Both the position numbers and the translations under genes were made by a program. Positions 1-7,068 of a DNA stretch of 7,887 bases are shown piece by piece. The notes under the pieces are model-generated. The model worked only from the letters and a program-made list of their open reading frames with translations. It searched no databases and was not told the DNA's origin. How positions within the stretch are numbered: the first letter of the stretch is position 1; every line of letters starts with the position of its first letter. This stretch comes from an uncultured Coriobacteriaceae bacterium (GTDB taxonomy: Bacteria; Actinomycetota; Coriobacteriia; Coriobacteriales; QAMH01), in the NCBI GenBank assembly GCA_902783925.1, contig CACZSV010000073.1, forward strand, positions 1 through 7,887. The letters are read 5' to 3'.

Positions 1-552
1 GTGATCTGCGACACATCCGGAGCTCTCTATTACCGCAACGATTCCGGCCATCTCTTCAAGTTCGTGAGCGGCAGCGGCGGGGGCAGCGACCCTGGCGGTG
101 GCGGAGACTCCGGCGATGGATCCGACAGCGGTGCTTCTGGCGGTAGCTCCGGCGGAGGCAGATCCAGTGGAGTCGCGGGAGGAGCAACCAGGGTGTCTGG
201 TACCACCGCGAACACGAGCTCGTCTTCGGCCCGCTCCACAAGCAGCAGCACACGCTCAAAGAGCAGCTCTTCTTCGAGCAGCTCGAGCTCGAGCGCAGCA
301 GCAGAGACAGTGGACGAGGAAACCGCAAGTACCCCGCAATCGACCCCATGGCTTGCCTGGGTTGGCATTGCCGTTGGCGTCGCCGGCTTGGTGACGCTTG
401 CCGTGCTCGCGATCCACAAGCGCAGAGTTTCTTTGCGAAAACCCAAGCCGAAAGAACACTCGGAATCGTCTGAAGACGATAATTCCAACAAAGAGCCTGA
501 TGAGCCAGCATCAGACACGAACACAGACGCCGCAAACCAAGACCGGCCGTAA
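1..552 (+). CDS. C-terminal end of a membrane-anchored Gly/Ser-rich surface protein (5' partial)
   Basis: The reading frame is open from the first base, so the true start lies left of the window; the GTG at base 1 is only an internal codon. Visible residues 1-21 (ending GHLFKF) look like the last strands of a beta-propeller or PQQ-like repeat, but this is too short to assign. Residues 22-115 are a Gly/Ser/Asp stalk that becomes almost pure Ser. Residues 117-138 (W117 to I138) form one hydrophobic helix, followed by the basic stop-transfer HKRR and a long acidic, hydrophilic tail. This predicts an extracellular N-terminus, one C-terminal membrane helix and a cytoplasmic tail. It lies 18 bases before the DUF4430 gene and is probably in the same operon, which suggests a surface binding or scaffolding role near the ECF importer. 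The function of the missing N-terminal part is unknown. Coding status is well supported; function is not. Confidence 0.8.
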   Translation: MICDTSGALYYRNDSGHLFKFVSGSGGGSDPGGGGDSGDGSDSGASGGSSGGGRSSGVAGGATRVSGTTANTSSSSARSTSSSTRSKSSSSSSSSSSSAAAETVDEETASTPQSTPWLAWVGIAVGVAGLVTLAVLAIHKRRVSLRKPKPKEHSESSEDDNSNKEPDEPASDTNTDAANQDRP

Positions 553-570
553 ACGGAACAGGAGCTTCAT

Positions 571-1389
571 ATGGCAGACGAACAAGATAAGCACGAAGAG
601 ACGTCTAAGGACGAAAACGCGCGCATAACACCAGGCAACGAGCCCGCTTCGCAAGACACGCGCGTAGCGCCAGGTGGCGAGACCCAACCGCAAGACACGC
701 AAGCGCAGCAAGCGGGTACGGGCAACTCGAAGCGCCCCATCATCTTTGGCGTGCTTGCCGTTGCATTCATCGCGCTCATCGTCGTGAGCGTCATGGCACT
801 TTTCGGAGGCGGCAACGCGAACAACGCGAGCTCCAAGGCCGCGTCTTCTTCAGCCGCTCCTTCTGTGAGCACACAGTCTTCGCGGGCTTCATCGTCATCA
901 GCTGCTTCCTCGAGCTCTGCCCCTGCATCGAGCTCTGCAAGCGCCGCCACCTCTTCTGTAGCTCAGGGTGGCTCGCCAGCAGCTGGGCAATCGGGTGGAA
1001 CCGCAACGCAGGATTCCGGTACGCCCGCCCCCGCTCCCGGACCACAGGCTGACCCCTCCACCATTACCGTGCGCGTCACCATCGATAGCAGCGAGGCGGA
1101 CGGCTCGGTCTCTGCAGACGTCACCACGAGCGTGCCTGCCGGCGCGAGCGTCTACGATGCGCTCGTCGCCGCATGCGATCAGGTTGGCATTTCCGTCAAC
1201 GCGCGCAACACCCAATACGGCATATACGTGGCAGCCATTGGCGGCTTGGCCGAGATGGACAGTAGGTTCTCTGGCACAACCGGCTGGCGATACGGCGTGA
1301 ACAGCACCGATTACATCGGCACTTCGTGCAGCAGCTACACCGTACACGACGGCGACACCGTCATCTGGTGGTACACGACTAACGGCTGA
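571..1389 (+). CDS. Signal-anchored surface protein with C-terminal DUF4430 (transcobalamin-like) domain
   Basis: The 272-residue protein starts at an ATG preceded by an AGGAG-type ribosome binding site (561-565). Residues 1-55 are hydrophilic and probably cytoplasmic. Residues 57-78 form a single membrane helix preceded by KRP, so an N-in, C-out signal anchor is expected. Residues 86-160 are a Ser/Ala/Gly/Pro linker. From about residue 163 (STITVRV) to the end is a compact beta-rich domain with the DUF4430 pattern: the VPAGASVYDAL segment, a central GWRYGVN motif and a terminal GDTVIWWY strand. DUF4430 resembles the small beta domain of vertebrate transcobalamin and intrinsic factor, and DUF4430 genes are often found beside ECF transporters. 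Placed directly before ecfT, it probably presents ligand to the importer from outside the membrane. Cobalamin as the ligand is an inference. No Cys lipobox is visible, so it is not a lipoprotein. Confidence 0.88.
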   Translation: MADEQDKHEETSKDENARITPGNEPASQDTRVAPGGETQPQDTQAQQAGTGNSKRPIIFGVLAVAFIALIVVSVMALFGGGNANNASSKAASSSAAPSVSTQSSRASSSSAASSSSAPASSSASAATSSVAQGGSPAAGQSGGTATQDSGTPAPAPGPQADPSTITVRVTIDSSEADGSVSADVTTSVPAGASVYDALVAACDQVGISVNARNTQYGIYVAAIGGLAEMDSRFSGTTGWRYGVNSTDYIGTSCSSYTVHDGDTVIWWYTTNG

Positions 1390-1392
1390 TCC

Positions 1393-2316
1393 ATGGTATC
1401 TACGAGTAACGAAAACACCGGCCCCACGCCGCTGGGCATCGGTCTACCCTCGAGCACGTCCGCATTCAACGCCTTTCATCCGGCGTTGGCTGTGGCATAT
1501 TTTGCCATCGTGCTCATATTCTGCATGGCTGTGCTGCACCCGGTGCTCACGGGGCTTTCCTTTGCAGGCGCCCTTGCCTACCATGTCTTTTTAGTGGGAT
1601 GGCGGCGCACTCTGCGCACGCTTGCCTGGCAGCTGCCCCTCGTTGCGCTCATCGCCATTTTGAACCCAATATTCTCTGCTGCCGGCGCAACGGAAATCGC
1701 GCGTTTTGGCGTGATGAGAATCTATCTCGAGAGCATCTGCTACGGCGCCTGCATGGGATTCATGTTCGTGAGCGTGATGCTCTGGTTTTCGAATGCCTCG
1801 TCCGTACTCACCGCAGATAAGGTCATGAGCGTCATGGGTAATACGCTGCCCACGATTTCGCTCATGGTTTCCATGACCATGCGCTTGGTCCCCAAGTTCG
1901 TCTTGCGCGGAAATCAGGTGAATGTCGCGCAGGAATGCTGTGCACCTGCCCAAGAAGGCGCCACGCGCAGGCAGCGCCTAGCCGAACGCGCGCGCCAGAT
2001 TACCGTCCTCATGAGCTGGAGTATGGAAGACTCGCTCGAGACGGCCGACGCCATGCGCGCACGGGGCTGGAACCCAAAGACAAAACGCAGCACCTACCTG
2101 ACGCACAGAATGCATCGCCGCGATTGGGTCGCGAGCATCGTGCTGGCGCTGCTCGTCGCAAGCTGCATACTCGTCGCATGGCACGCACGCAGCACCTTTT
2201 GGTTCTACCCCACGATGAACCCGATTACCCCCGAGCCGGGATATCTTCTCTTTGCCCTGCTCATGGCATTTCCGTTTTTGCTCGAAGGAGAGGAGTGGGC
2301 TCGATGGAGGCGCTGA
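1393..2316 (+). CDS. ecfT: ECF transporter transmembrane coupling subunit EcfT (CbiQ family)
   Basis: This 307-residue integral membrane protein is the T component of an energy-coupling factor importer. It couples ATP hydrolysis in the ATPase to the movement of the S component. Hydrophobic helices are visible around HPALAVAYFAIVLIF, the following FAGALAYHVFLVG stretch, LPLVALIAIL, the CYGACMGFMFVSVML stretch, SIVLALLVASCILVAW and GYLLFALLMAFPFLL. The family signature is the cytoplasmic A-M-R-A-R-G-W motif at residues 220-226, the Ala-Arg-Gly type coupling sequence that docks into the ATPases. It starts 3 bases after the stop of the DUF4430 gene with no good Shine-Dalgarno sequence, so it may depend on re-initiation from that gene. 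Its end overlaps the ATPase gene by 13 bases. The family assignment is firm; the substrate cannot be read from this subunit. Confidence 0.9.
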   Translation: MVSTSNENTGPTPLGIGLPSSTSAFNAFHPALAVAYFAIVLIFCMAVLHPVLTGLSFAGALAYHVFLVGWRRTLRTLAWQLPLVALIAILNPIFSAAGATEIARFGVMRIYLESICYGACMGFMFVSVMLWFSNASSVLTADKVMSVMGNTLPTISLMVSMTMRLVPKFVLRGNQVNVAQECCAPAQEGATRRQRLAERARQITVLMSWSMEDSLETADAMRARGWNPKTKRSTYLTHRMHRRDWVASIVLALLVASCILVAWHARSTFWFYPTMNPITPEPGYLLFALLMAFPFLLEGEEWARWRR

Positions 2317-3761
2317 AGCTGAGCAATTTTGGCTTTGCCTATACCAATGCTGACCCGACATTTTCGAATCTGAACCTGAGTATCGAGGCGGGCGAGCTCG
2401 TGATTCTCGTGGGAGCCACCGGCATTGGCAAGACGACGCTCATGCGTAATCTCAAGCCAGAGATCGCGCCCGTTGGCACGCGTCACGGCCGCGTGGAAGT
2501 ATTCGGCAAAGAACTCGCCTTCATGCAAGACGTCGAGCCGGATCCGCAGGTTGGCTATGTTTTTCAGGACCCAGATAACCAGATTGTCTGCGATACGGTG
2601 TGGCACGAGCTCGCCTTTGGGCTCGAGAATCTGGGCCTCGATTCGAGCACCATGCATGTGCGCGTGGCAGAGGTCGCCCACTTTTTTGGCATCGAGCCAT
2701 GGATGCATCGCGCCTGCGCCGAGCTTTCCGGCGGGCAAAAGCAGATGCTCAACCTCGCTGCAGTGCTGGCCATGCAGCCGCGCTTGCTCCTGCTCGACGA
2801 GCCGACAGCGCAGCTCGACCCCGTGGCAGAGAAAAACTTCCTGCACGCGCTGTTCCGCATCAACCGTGAGCTCGGCATCACCGTCATTGTCTCGACGCAC
2901 ACGCCGGAGGCGATCGTCGATTACGCGACGAGCTGCATACGGCTCAGTAGCGACGGCCTCGAATTCGCGGACATGTCCGTTTTCAAGCAGCAGGGCGATC
3001 CCGACAGGCAATTGAGGCTGGCGGGCACCGTCCTTGGCGCGGACGCCAAAGATGTCGTCACGCTCGACGAGGTCTTCTTCGCATACAGCCGCGACGCGCG
3101 GCCCGTCTTGCGCGATGCGAACCTCCGGGTCAAGCAGGGCTCCATGCACGCCGTCCTTGGCGGGAACGGCTCGGGCAAATCCACAATGCTGCAGCTCATC
3201 GCGAATGTGCACCGGCCCCAGCACGGCAAGCTGCGTAACACGCTACTCAATTCGCAGGCTCTGCTTCCGCAGAACCCCAAGACACTCTTCGTATGCGATA
3301 CCGTGGCTGAAGAGCTCGCCGAATGGGAGCAGCGCTGCGGGTACACGCCCGCCGAAACCGCCGAGATGATCGAAAAATACGGGTTTTCCGCCCAGATTAA
3401 CCAGCATCCCTACGATCTGTCCGGAGGCCAGCAGCAAAAGCTCGCGTTTGCCAAGCTCATGCTCACCAAGCCACAGCTGCTCATGCTCGACGAGCCGACC
3501 AAGGGGCTCGACGGGGCAGCGCGCCTCGATATCGCATATACGCTCAGGCGCTATTGCGATGATGGCGGAAGCGTCATTCTCTCCACACACGACCTCGCCT
3601 TTGTACAGGCCGTGGCAGATACCGTATCGCTCGTCTTCGATGGCGAGATCGCCTGTACGGTACCGTGCGCGGATTTCTTTGGCGAAAACCTCTTCTACGT
3701 GCCGCTCCACGATGAATTCTCCCGACTCATGCAGGCAGAGCTTGCCAAGGACAAGGAATAG
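2304..3761 (+). CDS. Fused two-domain ECF transporter ATPase (EcfA-EcfA' / CbiO-type)
   Basis: This 485-residue cytoplasmic protein carries two ABC ATPase domains in one chain. Domain 1: Walker A GATGIGKT at 37-44, Q-loop Gln88, signature LSGGQ at 141-145, Walker B with Asp165/Glu166, and H-loop His199. Domain 2: Walker A GGNGSGKS at 286-293, Q-loop Gln323, signature LSGGQ at 372-376, Walker B with Asp396/Glu397, and His429. All catalytic residues are present in both halves. Domain 2 has a shortened stretch between Walker A and the Q-loop (about 37 residues against 51). The start at 2304 follows a purine-rich GAAGGAGAGGAG (2284-2295) and overlaps the end of ecfT by 13 bases. The frame is open further upstream, but that part only shadows ecfT. 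Fused ATPases beside their own T and S genes are typical of dedicated ECF importers such as the YkoD type. Confidence 0.93.
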   Translation: MEALKLSNFGFAYTNADPTFSNLNLSIEAGELVILVGATGIGKTTLMRNLKPEIAPVGTRHGRVEVFGKELAFMQDVEPDPQVGYVFQDPDNQIVCDTVWHELAFGLENLGLDSSTMHVRVAEVAHFFGIEPWMHRACAELSGGQKQMLNLAAVLAMQPRLLLLDEPTAQLDPVAEKNFLHALFRINRELGITVIVSTHTPEAIVDYATSCIRLSSDGLEFADMSVFKQQGDPDRQLRLAGTVLGADAKDVVTLDEVFFAYSRDARPVLRDANLRVKQGSMHAVLGGNGSGKSTMLQLIANVHRPQHGKLRNTLLNSQALLPQNPKTLFVCDTVAEELAEWEQRCGYTPAETAEMIEKYGFSAQINQHPYDLSGGQQQKLAFAKLMLTKPQLLMLDEPTKGLDGAARLDIAYTLRRYCDDGGSVILSTHDLAFVQAVADTVSLVFDGEIACTVPCADFFGENLFYVPLHDEFSRLMQAELAKDKE

Positions 3762-3763
3762 CC

Positions 3764-4459
3764 ATGAGTCGCGTGCTGCAACATCTCGAGATTCCGGTTC
3801 TCATTGCCGTGCCGCTGGGCCTTTTGGCGCTCGCCGCATTCGGCGTCGAGCAGAGCGCCCTGGTCAGCGCTTTGCTCGCCATTGCGGCCGTTGCCATCTG
3901 CTTTGCAAATTACGAATCCGAGCAAGCGGGGCTTCGCCAGATCATGCCGACGGTCGTCCTCGCGGCACTTGCCGCGGCCGGCAGAATACTCTTTGCGCCC
4001 TTCGTCGACTTCAAACCAGTCTCGGCCATATGCATTCTTGCCGGGGCGGTCTTTGGCAAGCGCAGCGGATTTATGGTGGGGGCGCTCGCCGCCTTTGTCT
4101 CGAACTTCTTCTTTGGACATGGCGCTTGGACGCCGTGGCAGATGTATGCCTGGGGCATGATCGGGTATCTCTCGGGCGTTTTCGCGCAGAAAGGATGGCT
4201 CGAGCATACATCCGTCGTGCTCGTTTTCGGGTTCTTCTCGGGATTTTTCTACGGCTTTCTGCTCAATACCTGGCATATCATTGGTTTTATCTCGCCCATC
4301 ACCTGGCAAAGCATACTGCTTACCTATGCCGCTGGGGCACCGTACGACCTCGTGCATTGCATAGCGACGGTATTCTTCCTCACAATTATCTACGTGCCCT
4401 GGAAGCGCAAACTTGAACGGATTAAAAGCAAATACGCAATTGGAGAACTGACAGCATGA
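3764..4459 (+). CDS. ECF transporter substrate-binding S component, CbrT-like (probable cobalamin/corrinoid)
   Basis: This 231-residue protein is almost entirely hydrophobic, with about six membrane helices, as expected for an S component that binds the vitamin and is driven by the ECF module. Recognisable blocks are FAPFVDFKPVSAICILAG from residue 77, FGKRSGFMVGAL shortly after, and NFFFGHGAWTPWQMYAWG from residue 114. These resemble the S components that accompany DUF4430 genes and include CbrT-type cobalamin transporters. I recognise this by pattern, without an alignment, so cobalamin is a likely but unproven substrate; another corrinoid or vitamin precursor is possible. The start has an AAGGA site (3753-3757) 6 bases upstream and comes 2 bases after the ATPase stop. 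The last bases overlap the next gene in an ATGA. The T, ATPase and S genes together make a complete dedicated importer. Confidence 0.85.
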   Translation: MSRVLQHLEIPVLIAVPLGLLALAAFGVEQSALVSALLAIAAVAICFANYESEQAGLRQIMPTVVLAALAAAGRILFAPFVDFKPVSAICILAGAVFGKRSGFMVGALAAFVSNFFFGHGAWTPWQMYAWGMIGYLSGVFAQKGWLEHTSVVLVFGFFSGFFYGFLLNTWHIIGFISPITWQSILLTYAAGAPYDLVHCIATVFFLTIIYVPWKRKLERIKSKYAIGELTA

Positions 4460-5298
4460 AGCACGAATACGGAATGTATACCTGGTTTGGATACGTGCGC
4501 AGTTTCGAGGAGAAAATGCGACTCATGCACGACGCGGGTTTTACGACTATCTGCACGTGGTGGGATGAGACCTTTGCGGGCATCGACGGCACTAGACGCG
4601 AGCAGGTGGAGCTCGCCAAGCGCTACGGTCTTTTCATCGAGCACGCGCATATCCCCTACTACGGAACCGACGCGCTTTGGCTCGATGACGAAAAAGCCGC
4701 CGAGGACTTTATCGCGAAGGCTATGGCAGGCATCGAGCTTGCCGAGGTCTGCGAGGTGCCCACACTCGTGATTCACCCCTACGAAGAACATGGAGCGCAG
4801 CGCGGCAGCGAAGCATTGTTCTTGAGCAGGATGCGGCGCATAGCAAACCACTGTCGCGCGCATAACGTGCGTCTTGCCATCGAGAATCTCGACGACACTG
4901 CACGACTGATTCGATTGGCAGACCAAATCATCGATGACAATCCGGCAGCGGGTGTCTGCTTTGATTCGGGGCATGCCAATGTTTCGAATCCGGGGGATTT
5001 CTCGATGCTCACGCATTACAAAGACCGCGTATTCGCCTTGCACCTTCACGATAATGATGCGTTAGATGATCAGCATCTCATGCCGTTTGCGCAAGGGTGC
5101 ACTGTCGACTGGAACGGGTTCATGCGCGCGCTCGAAACGACGGGGTTTCAGGGGTCATTAATGTTGGAATCGTGCTACCCGTTCGACTTTGCCGCATTCG
5201 ATACAGAAGACCACGGCGAAGCGCCCGAGCCGGAAATGCCGGTCGAGGAGTATCTCGCGCAGTCGTTTGTCGCCTGTCAGCGCATCGCCGCCTGCTGA
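4456..5298 (+). CDS. Sugar phosphate isomerase/epimerase-like TIM-barrel protein (xylose isomerase-like, AP endonuclease family 2 fold)
   Basis: This 280-residue cytoplasmic protein has the pattern of the xylose-isomerase-like TIM barrel family (PF01261). The expected metal ligands can be seen: Glu143 in AIENLD, Asp170 and His173 in FDSGH, His196/His198 in HLHDND, and Glu238 in MLESC. The set Glu-Asp-His-Glu is the usual divalent-metal site, so an active enzyme is expected. The family covers isomerases, epimerases, inosose dehydratases and endonuclease IV, so the substrate cannot be deduced. It is coupled to the S component gene by an ATGA overlap (4456-4459), with a GGAG site at 4442-4445. 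That suggests a metabolic link with the imported compound, but no role is established. It is the last gene of the operon and faces pta. Length is normal for the family. Confidence 0.88.
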   Translation: MKHEYGMYTWFGYVRSFEEKMRLMHDAGFTTICTWWDETFAGIDGTRREQVELAKRYGLFIEHAHIPYYGTDALWLDDEKAAEDFIAKAMAGIELAEVCEVPTLVIHPYEEHGAQRGSEALFLSRMRRIANHCRAHNVRLAIENLDDTARLIRLADQIIDDNPAAGVCFDSGHANVSNPGDFSMLTHYKDRVFALHLHDNDALDDQHLMPFAQGCTVDWNGFMRALETTGFQGSLMLESCYPFDFAAFDTEDHGEAPEPEMPVEEYLAQSFVACQRIAAC

Positions 5299-5314
5299 GC
5301 GCAGAGCGAGTCGA

Positions 5315-5342
5315 CGGTGAGTCGGCATAACGCAACTCACCG
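5315..5342. terminator. Possible hairpin between convergent genes
   Basis: An 8-bp perfect inverted repeat, CGGTGAGT (5315-5322) and ACTCACCG (5335-5342), with a 12-base loop, lies in the 59-base gap between the isomerase-like gene and pta. No U-run follows on either strand (only AAAAA on the + side). It may end both transcripts in a factor-assisted way, or merely stabilise their 3' ends. Confidence 0.35.
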
Positions 5343-5357
5343 CGAGAAAAAGACGGC

Positions 5358-6365
5358 TCAGGATTCACGTGCGGCTTGTTGAGCCTGTGCTTGCACGCAG
5401 GTGATGGCAACCGTGCCCACGATATCTTCTGCAGAACACCCGCGCGAAAGATCGTTCACAGGCTTTGCCACGCCTTGCAAGATGGGGCCGAATGCGTCCG
5501 CTTTTGCAAGGCGCTGGACTAGCTTATAGCAGATATTTCCGGCATCGATATTCGGGAATACCAAAACGTTCGCCGTTCCCGCGACAGACGAGCCGGGCGC
5601 CTTGAGAGCCGCGACCGTGTCGACAATCGCAGCGTCCGCCTGCAATTCGCCGTCGATCGCAAGGTCGGGCGCCTTCTCTTTTGCCAACGCGGTGGCCTCG
5701 CGCATCTTCTGTGCGCTCTCCCCCTTGCCGGAACCATAGGTGGAATACGAAATCATCGCCACGCGGGGCTCCGCCTCACACAGCTGCCGGAAGCTCTCCG
5801 CAGAAGCAACGGCGATGTCAGAGAGTTCTTCTGCATCCGGATAGATATTGAGCGCACAATCTGCAAAGACGAAAAGCCCGTCCTTGCCATATGCACAGTC
5901 GGGGACATCCTCGACGAAAAACGAGCTCACAAGCTTGGTACCGGGCGCTGTCTTCAGGATCTGGAGCGCAGGACGCAGTGTGTCTGCAGTGGAATGGCAG
6001 GCGCCAGAAACCATGCCATCGGCGTCGCCCATGTACACCATCATGACACCGAAGTAGCTCACGTCCTTCATCTGCTCGTGTGCTTGCTCGGGCGTAACGC
6101 CTTTCTTCGCACGCAGCTCCGCGAATTTTGCCGCATACGCATCGAGCTTATCGCTGGTCAGCGGGTTGATGATTGCCGCGTCGGAAAGGTCGATTCCATG
6201 AGCTGCGATTTCCTCTTCGGTTCCGAGAATTATCACATCGGCGATGCCCTGGTCGAGTATGGAGCGAGCGGCCTGAACAGTGCGAATGTCGCTTCCTTCG
6301 GGCAAAACGATGGTCTTCTTTTGCGCCTTGGCACGCGAAATAATGCTGTTGAGGAATGTGCTCAT
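5358..6365 (-). CDS. pta: Phosphate acetyltransferase (phosphotransacetylase)
   Basis: This 335-residue enzyme matches the short single-domain phosphotransacetylase family (PF01515), which interconverts acetyl-CoA plus phosphate with acetyl phosphate plus CoA in acetate metabolism. Landmarks are LPEGSDIRTV (21-30), GACHSTADTLRP (121-132), VEDVPDC (151-157), YSTYGSGKGESAQKM (207-221), FPNIDAGNICYKL (270-282) and KPVNDLSRGCSAEDI (301-315). Residues equivalent to those studied in the Methanosarcina thermophila enzyme are at a uniform offset of two: Arg85, Arg131, Cys157, Ser307, Arg308 and Asp314. A catalytically intact enzyme is expected. The ATG has a strong AAAGGAG site 8 bases upstream (6374-6380 on this strand). 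It lacks an N-terminal regulatory extension. No acetate kinase gene is adjacent in the window. It is transcribed towards the transporter operon. Confidence 0.96.
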   Translation of the reverse strand: MSTFLNSIISRAKAQKKTIVLPEGSDIRTVQAARSILDQGIADVIILGTEEEIAAHGIDLSDAAIINPLTSDKLDAYAAKFAELRAKKGVTPEQAHEQMKDVSYFGVMMVYMGDADGMVSGACHSTADTLRPALQILKTAPGTKLVSSFFVEDVPDCAYGKDGLFVFADCALNIYPDAEELSDIAVASAESFRQLCEAEPRVAMISYSTYGSGKGESAQKMREATALAKEKAPDLAIDGELQADAAIVDTVAALKAPGSSVAGTANVLVFPNIDAGNICYKLVQRLAKADAFGPILQGVAKPVNDLSRGCSAEDIVGTVAITCVQAQAQQAARES

Positions 6366-6510
6366 GGATACCGCTCCTTTGTCTGCATCAGGAAAACTGC
6401 ACTACGTTAGTTTAGCTGCAGGCAAGCAAGGCTGCTAGATGCACACCAGCAAGCGGCAAGTTCCCAATGATTCACAGGTGAGAACGACGGGATGCCCCAA
6501 AGCCCAACCC

Positions 6511-6554
6511 CAAGAGAAAAAAGCAGAAAACGGAGGAGTTATCCCTCCGTTTTC
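6511..6554 (-). terminator. Rho-independent terminator after the NifU-like gene
   Basis: A perfect 11-bp stem, GAAAACGGAGG (6526-6536) with CCTCCGTTTTC (6544-6554), encloses a 7-base loop. On the minus strand it is followed by TGCTTTTTTCTC, a good U-run. It sits 22 bases past the NifU-like stop codon and should separate that gene from pta, so pta probably has its own promoter in 6381-6510. I see no convincing -35/-10 pair there. Confidence 0.88.
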
Positions 6555-6576
6555 GTCACTTCTATGTCATGCATGC

Positions 6577-6933
6577 TTACTGCCCTGCTGGCATGGTGCT
6601 CTCTTCGATGATGTTGCCGTCTTCGTCTAGCCTTGTCACGTGGATCGTGTTCTCGAAACTAACGTCTGCCCCAGTTGCCTCATCGTGGATTACCGTCTTC
6701 TGCATATCGGGCAAAACACGCGTGACTCCCGGCACATGCTCCAGAAGGACGCGTTCAATGCCCTGAGAAAGCGTAAGTGCAGAAAGCGGGCAGTCGACAC
6801 ATGCGCCCCGAAGCGCAACATAGACTATTCCCTCTTCATCATCGACATCTGTAATGTCAACATCGCCACCGTCGGCCTGGATTTGTGGCCTGATGCGGCT
6901 CATCACATAATCGAGCATAGCTCTATCGATCAT
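6577..6933 (-). CDS. NifU-like C-terminal domain Fe-S cluster scaffold protein
   Basis: This 118-residue cytoplasmic protein has the NifU C-terminal domain (PF01106) pattern. It contains IRPQIQADGGDVDI (14-27), LRGACVDCP (41-49) with the cluster-binding Cys45-X2-Cys48, and SALTLSQGIERVLLEHVPGV (51-70). Such proteins assemble and hand on Fe-S clusters as homodimers. Residues 78-118, after the core, form an acidic extension with no recognised motif. The ATG at 6933 follows AAAGG (6943-6947) with a 9-base spacing. The frame continues upstream to a TTG at 7008, but that would add a Leu/Val-rich N-terminus unlike a cytoplasmic NifU, so the shorter form is preferred. It stands alone, with no iscS or sufB neighbour, between the rRNA operon and pta. 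The conserved Cys motif makes the assignment firm. Confidence 0.92.
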   Translation of the reverse strand: MIDRAMLDYVMSRIRPQIQADGGDVDITDVDDEEGIVYVALRGACVDCPLSALTLSQGIERVLLEHVPGVTRVLPDMQKTVIHDEATGADVSFENTIHVTRLDEDGNIIEESTMPAGQ

Positions 6934-7068
6934 CGCAAACGACCTTTCGTGTCTTCGCGTCTCGTAATTGACTGAAGAGCAGACTACCACCAAGAGAGCA
7001 AGTAACAAATGACGGCACGTTAACGGTTACAAGTCCGCACTTCAACAAGTGAGTGTAAAACATTCCTG

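Noticed and set aside
30..535. Long minus-strand open frames across the Ser/Gly-rich gene
   Set aside because: They mirror a low-complexity GC-rich coding sequence, give Leu/Pro/Glu- or Arg/Cys-rich non-protein-like translations and have no ribosome site.
1935..2303. Upstream extension of the ATPase frame
   Set aside because: It overlaps ecfT out of frame and reads as Arg/His-rich noise; the ATG at 2304 has a strong ribosome site and begins directly at the ABC domain.
2205..3224. A 339-codon minus-strand open frame opposite the ATPase gene
   Set aside because: It is antisense to a clear two-domain ABC ATPase with all motifs intact, and its translation shows no family pattern.
6934..7008. 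N-terminal extension of the NifU-like protein to a TTG start, resembling a signal peptide
   Set aside because: NifU-like scaffolds are cytoplasmic, the TTG has no clear ribosome site, and the ATG at 6933 has one.
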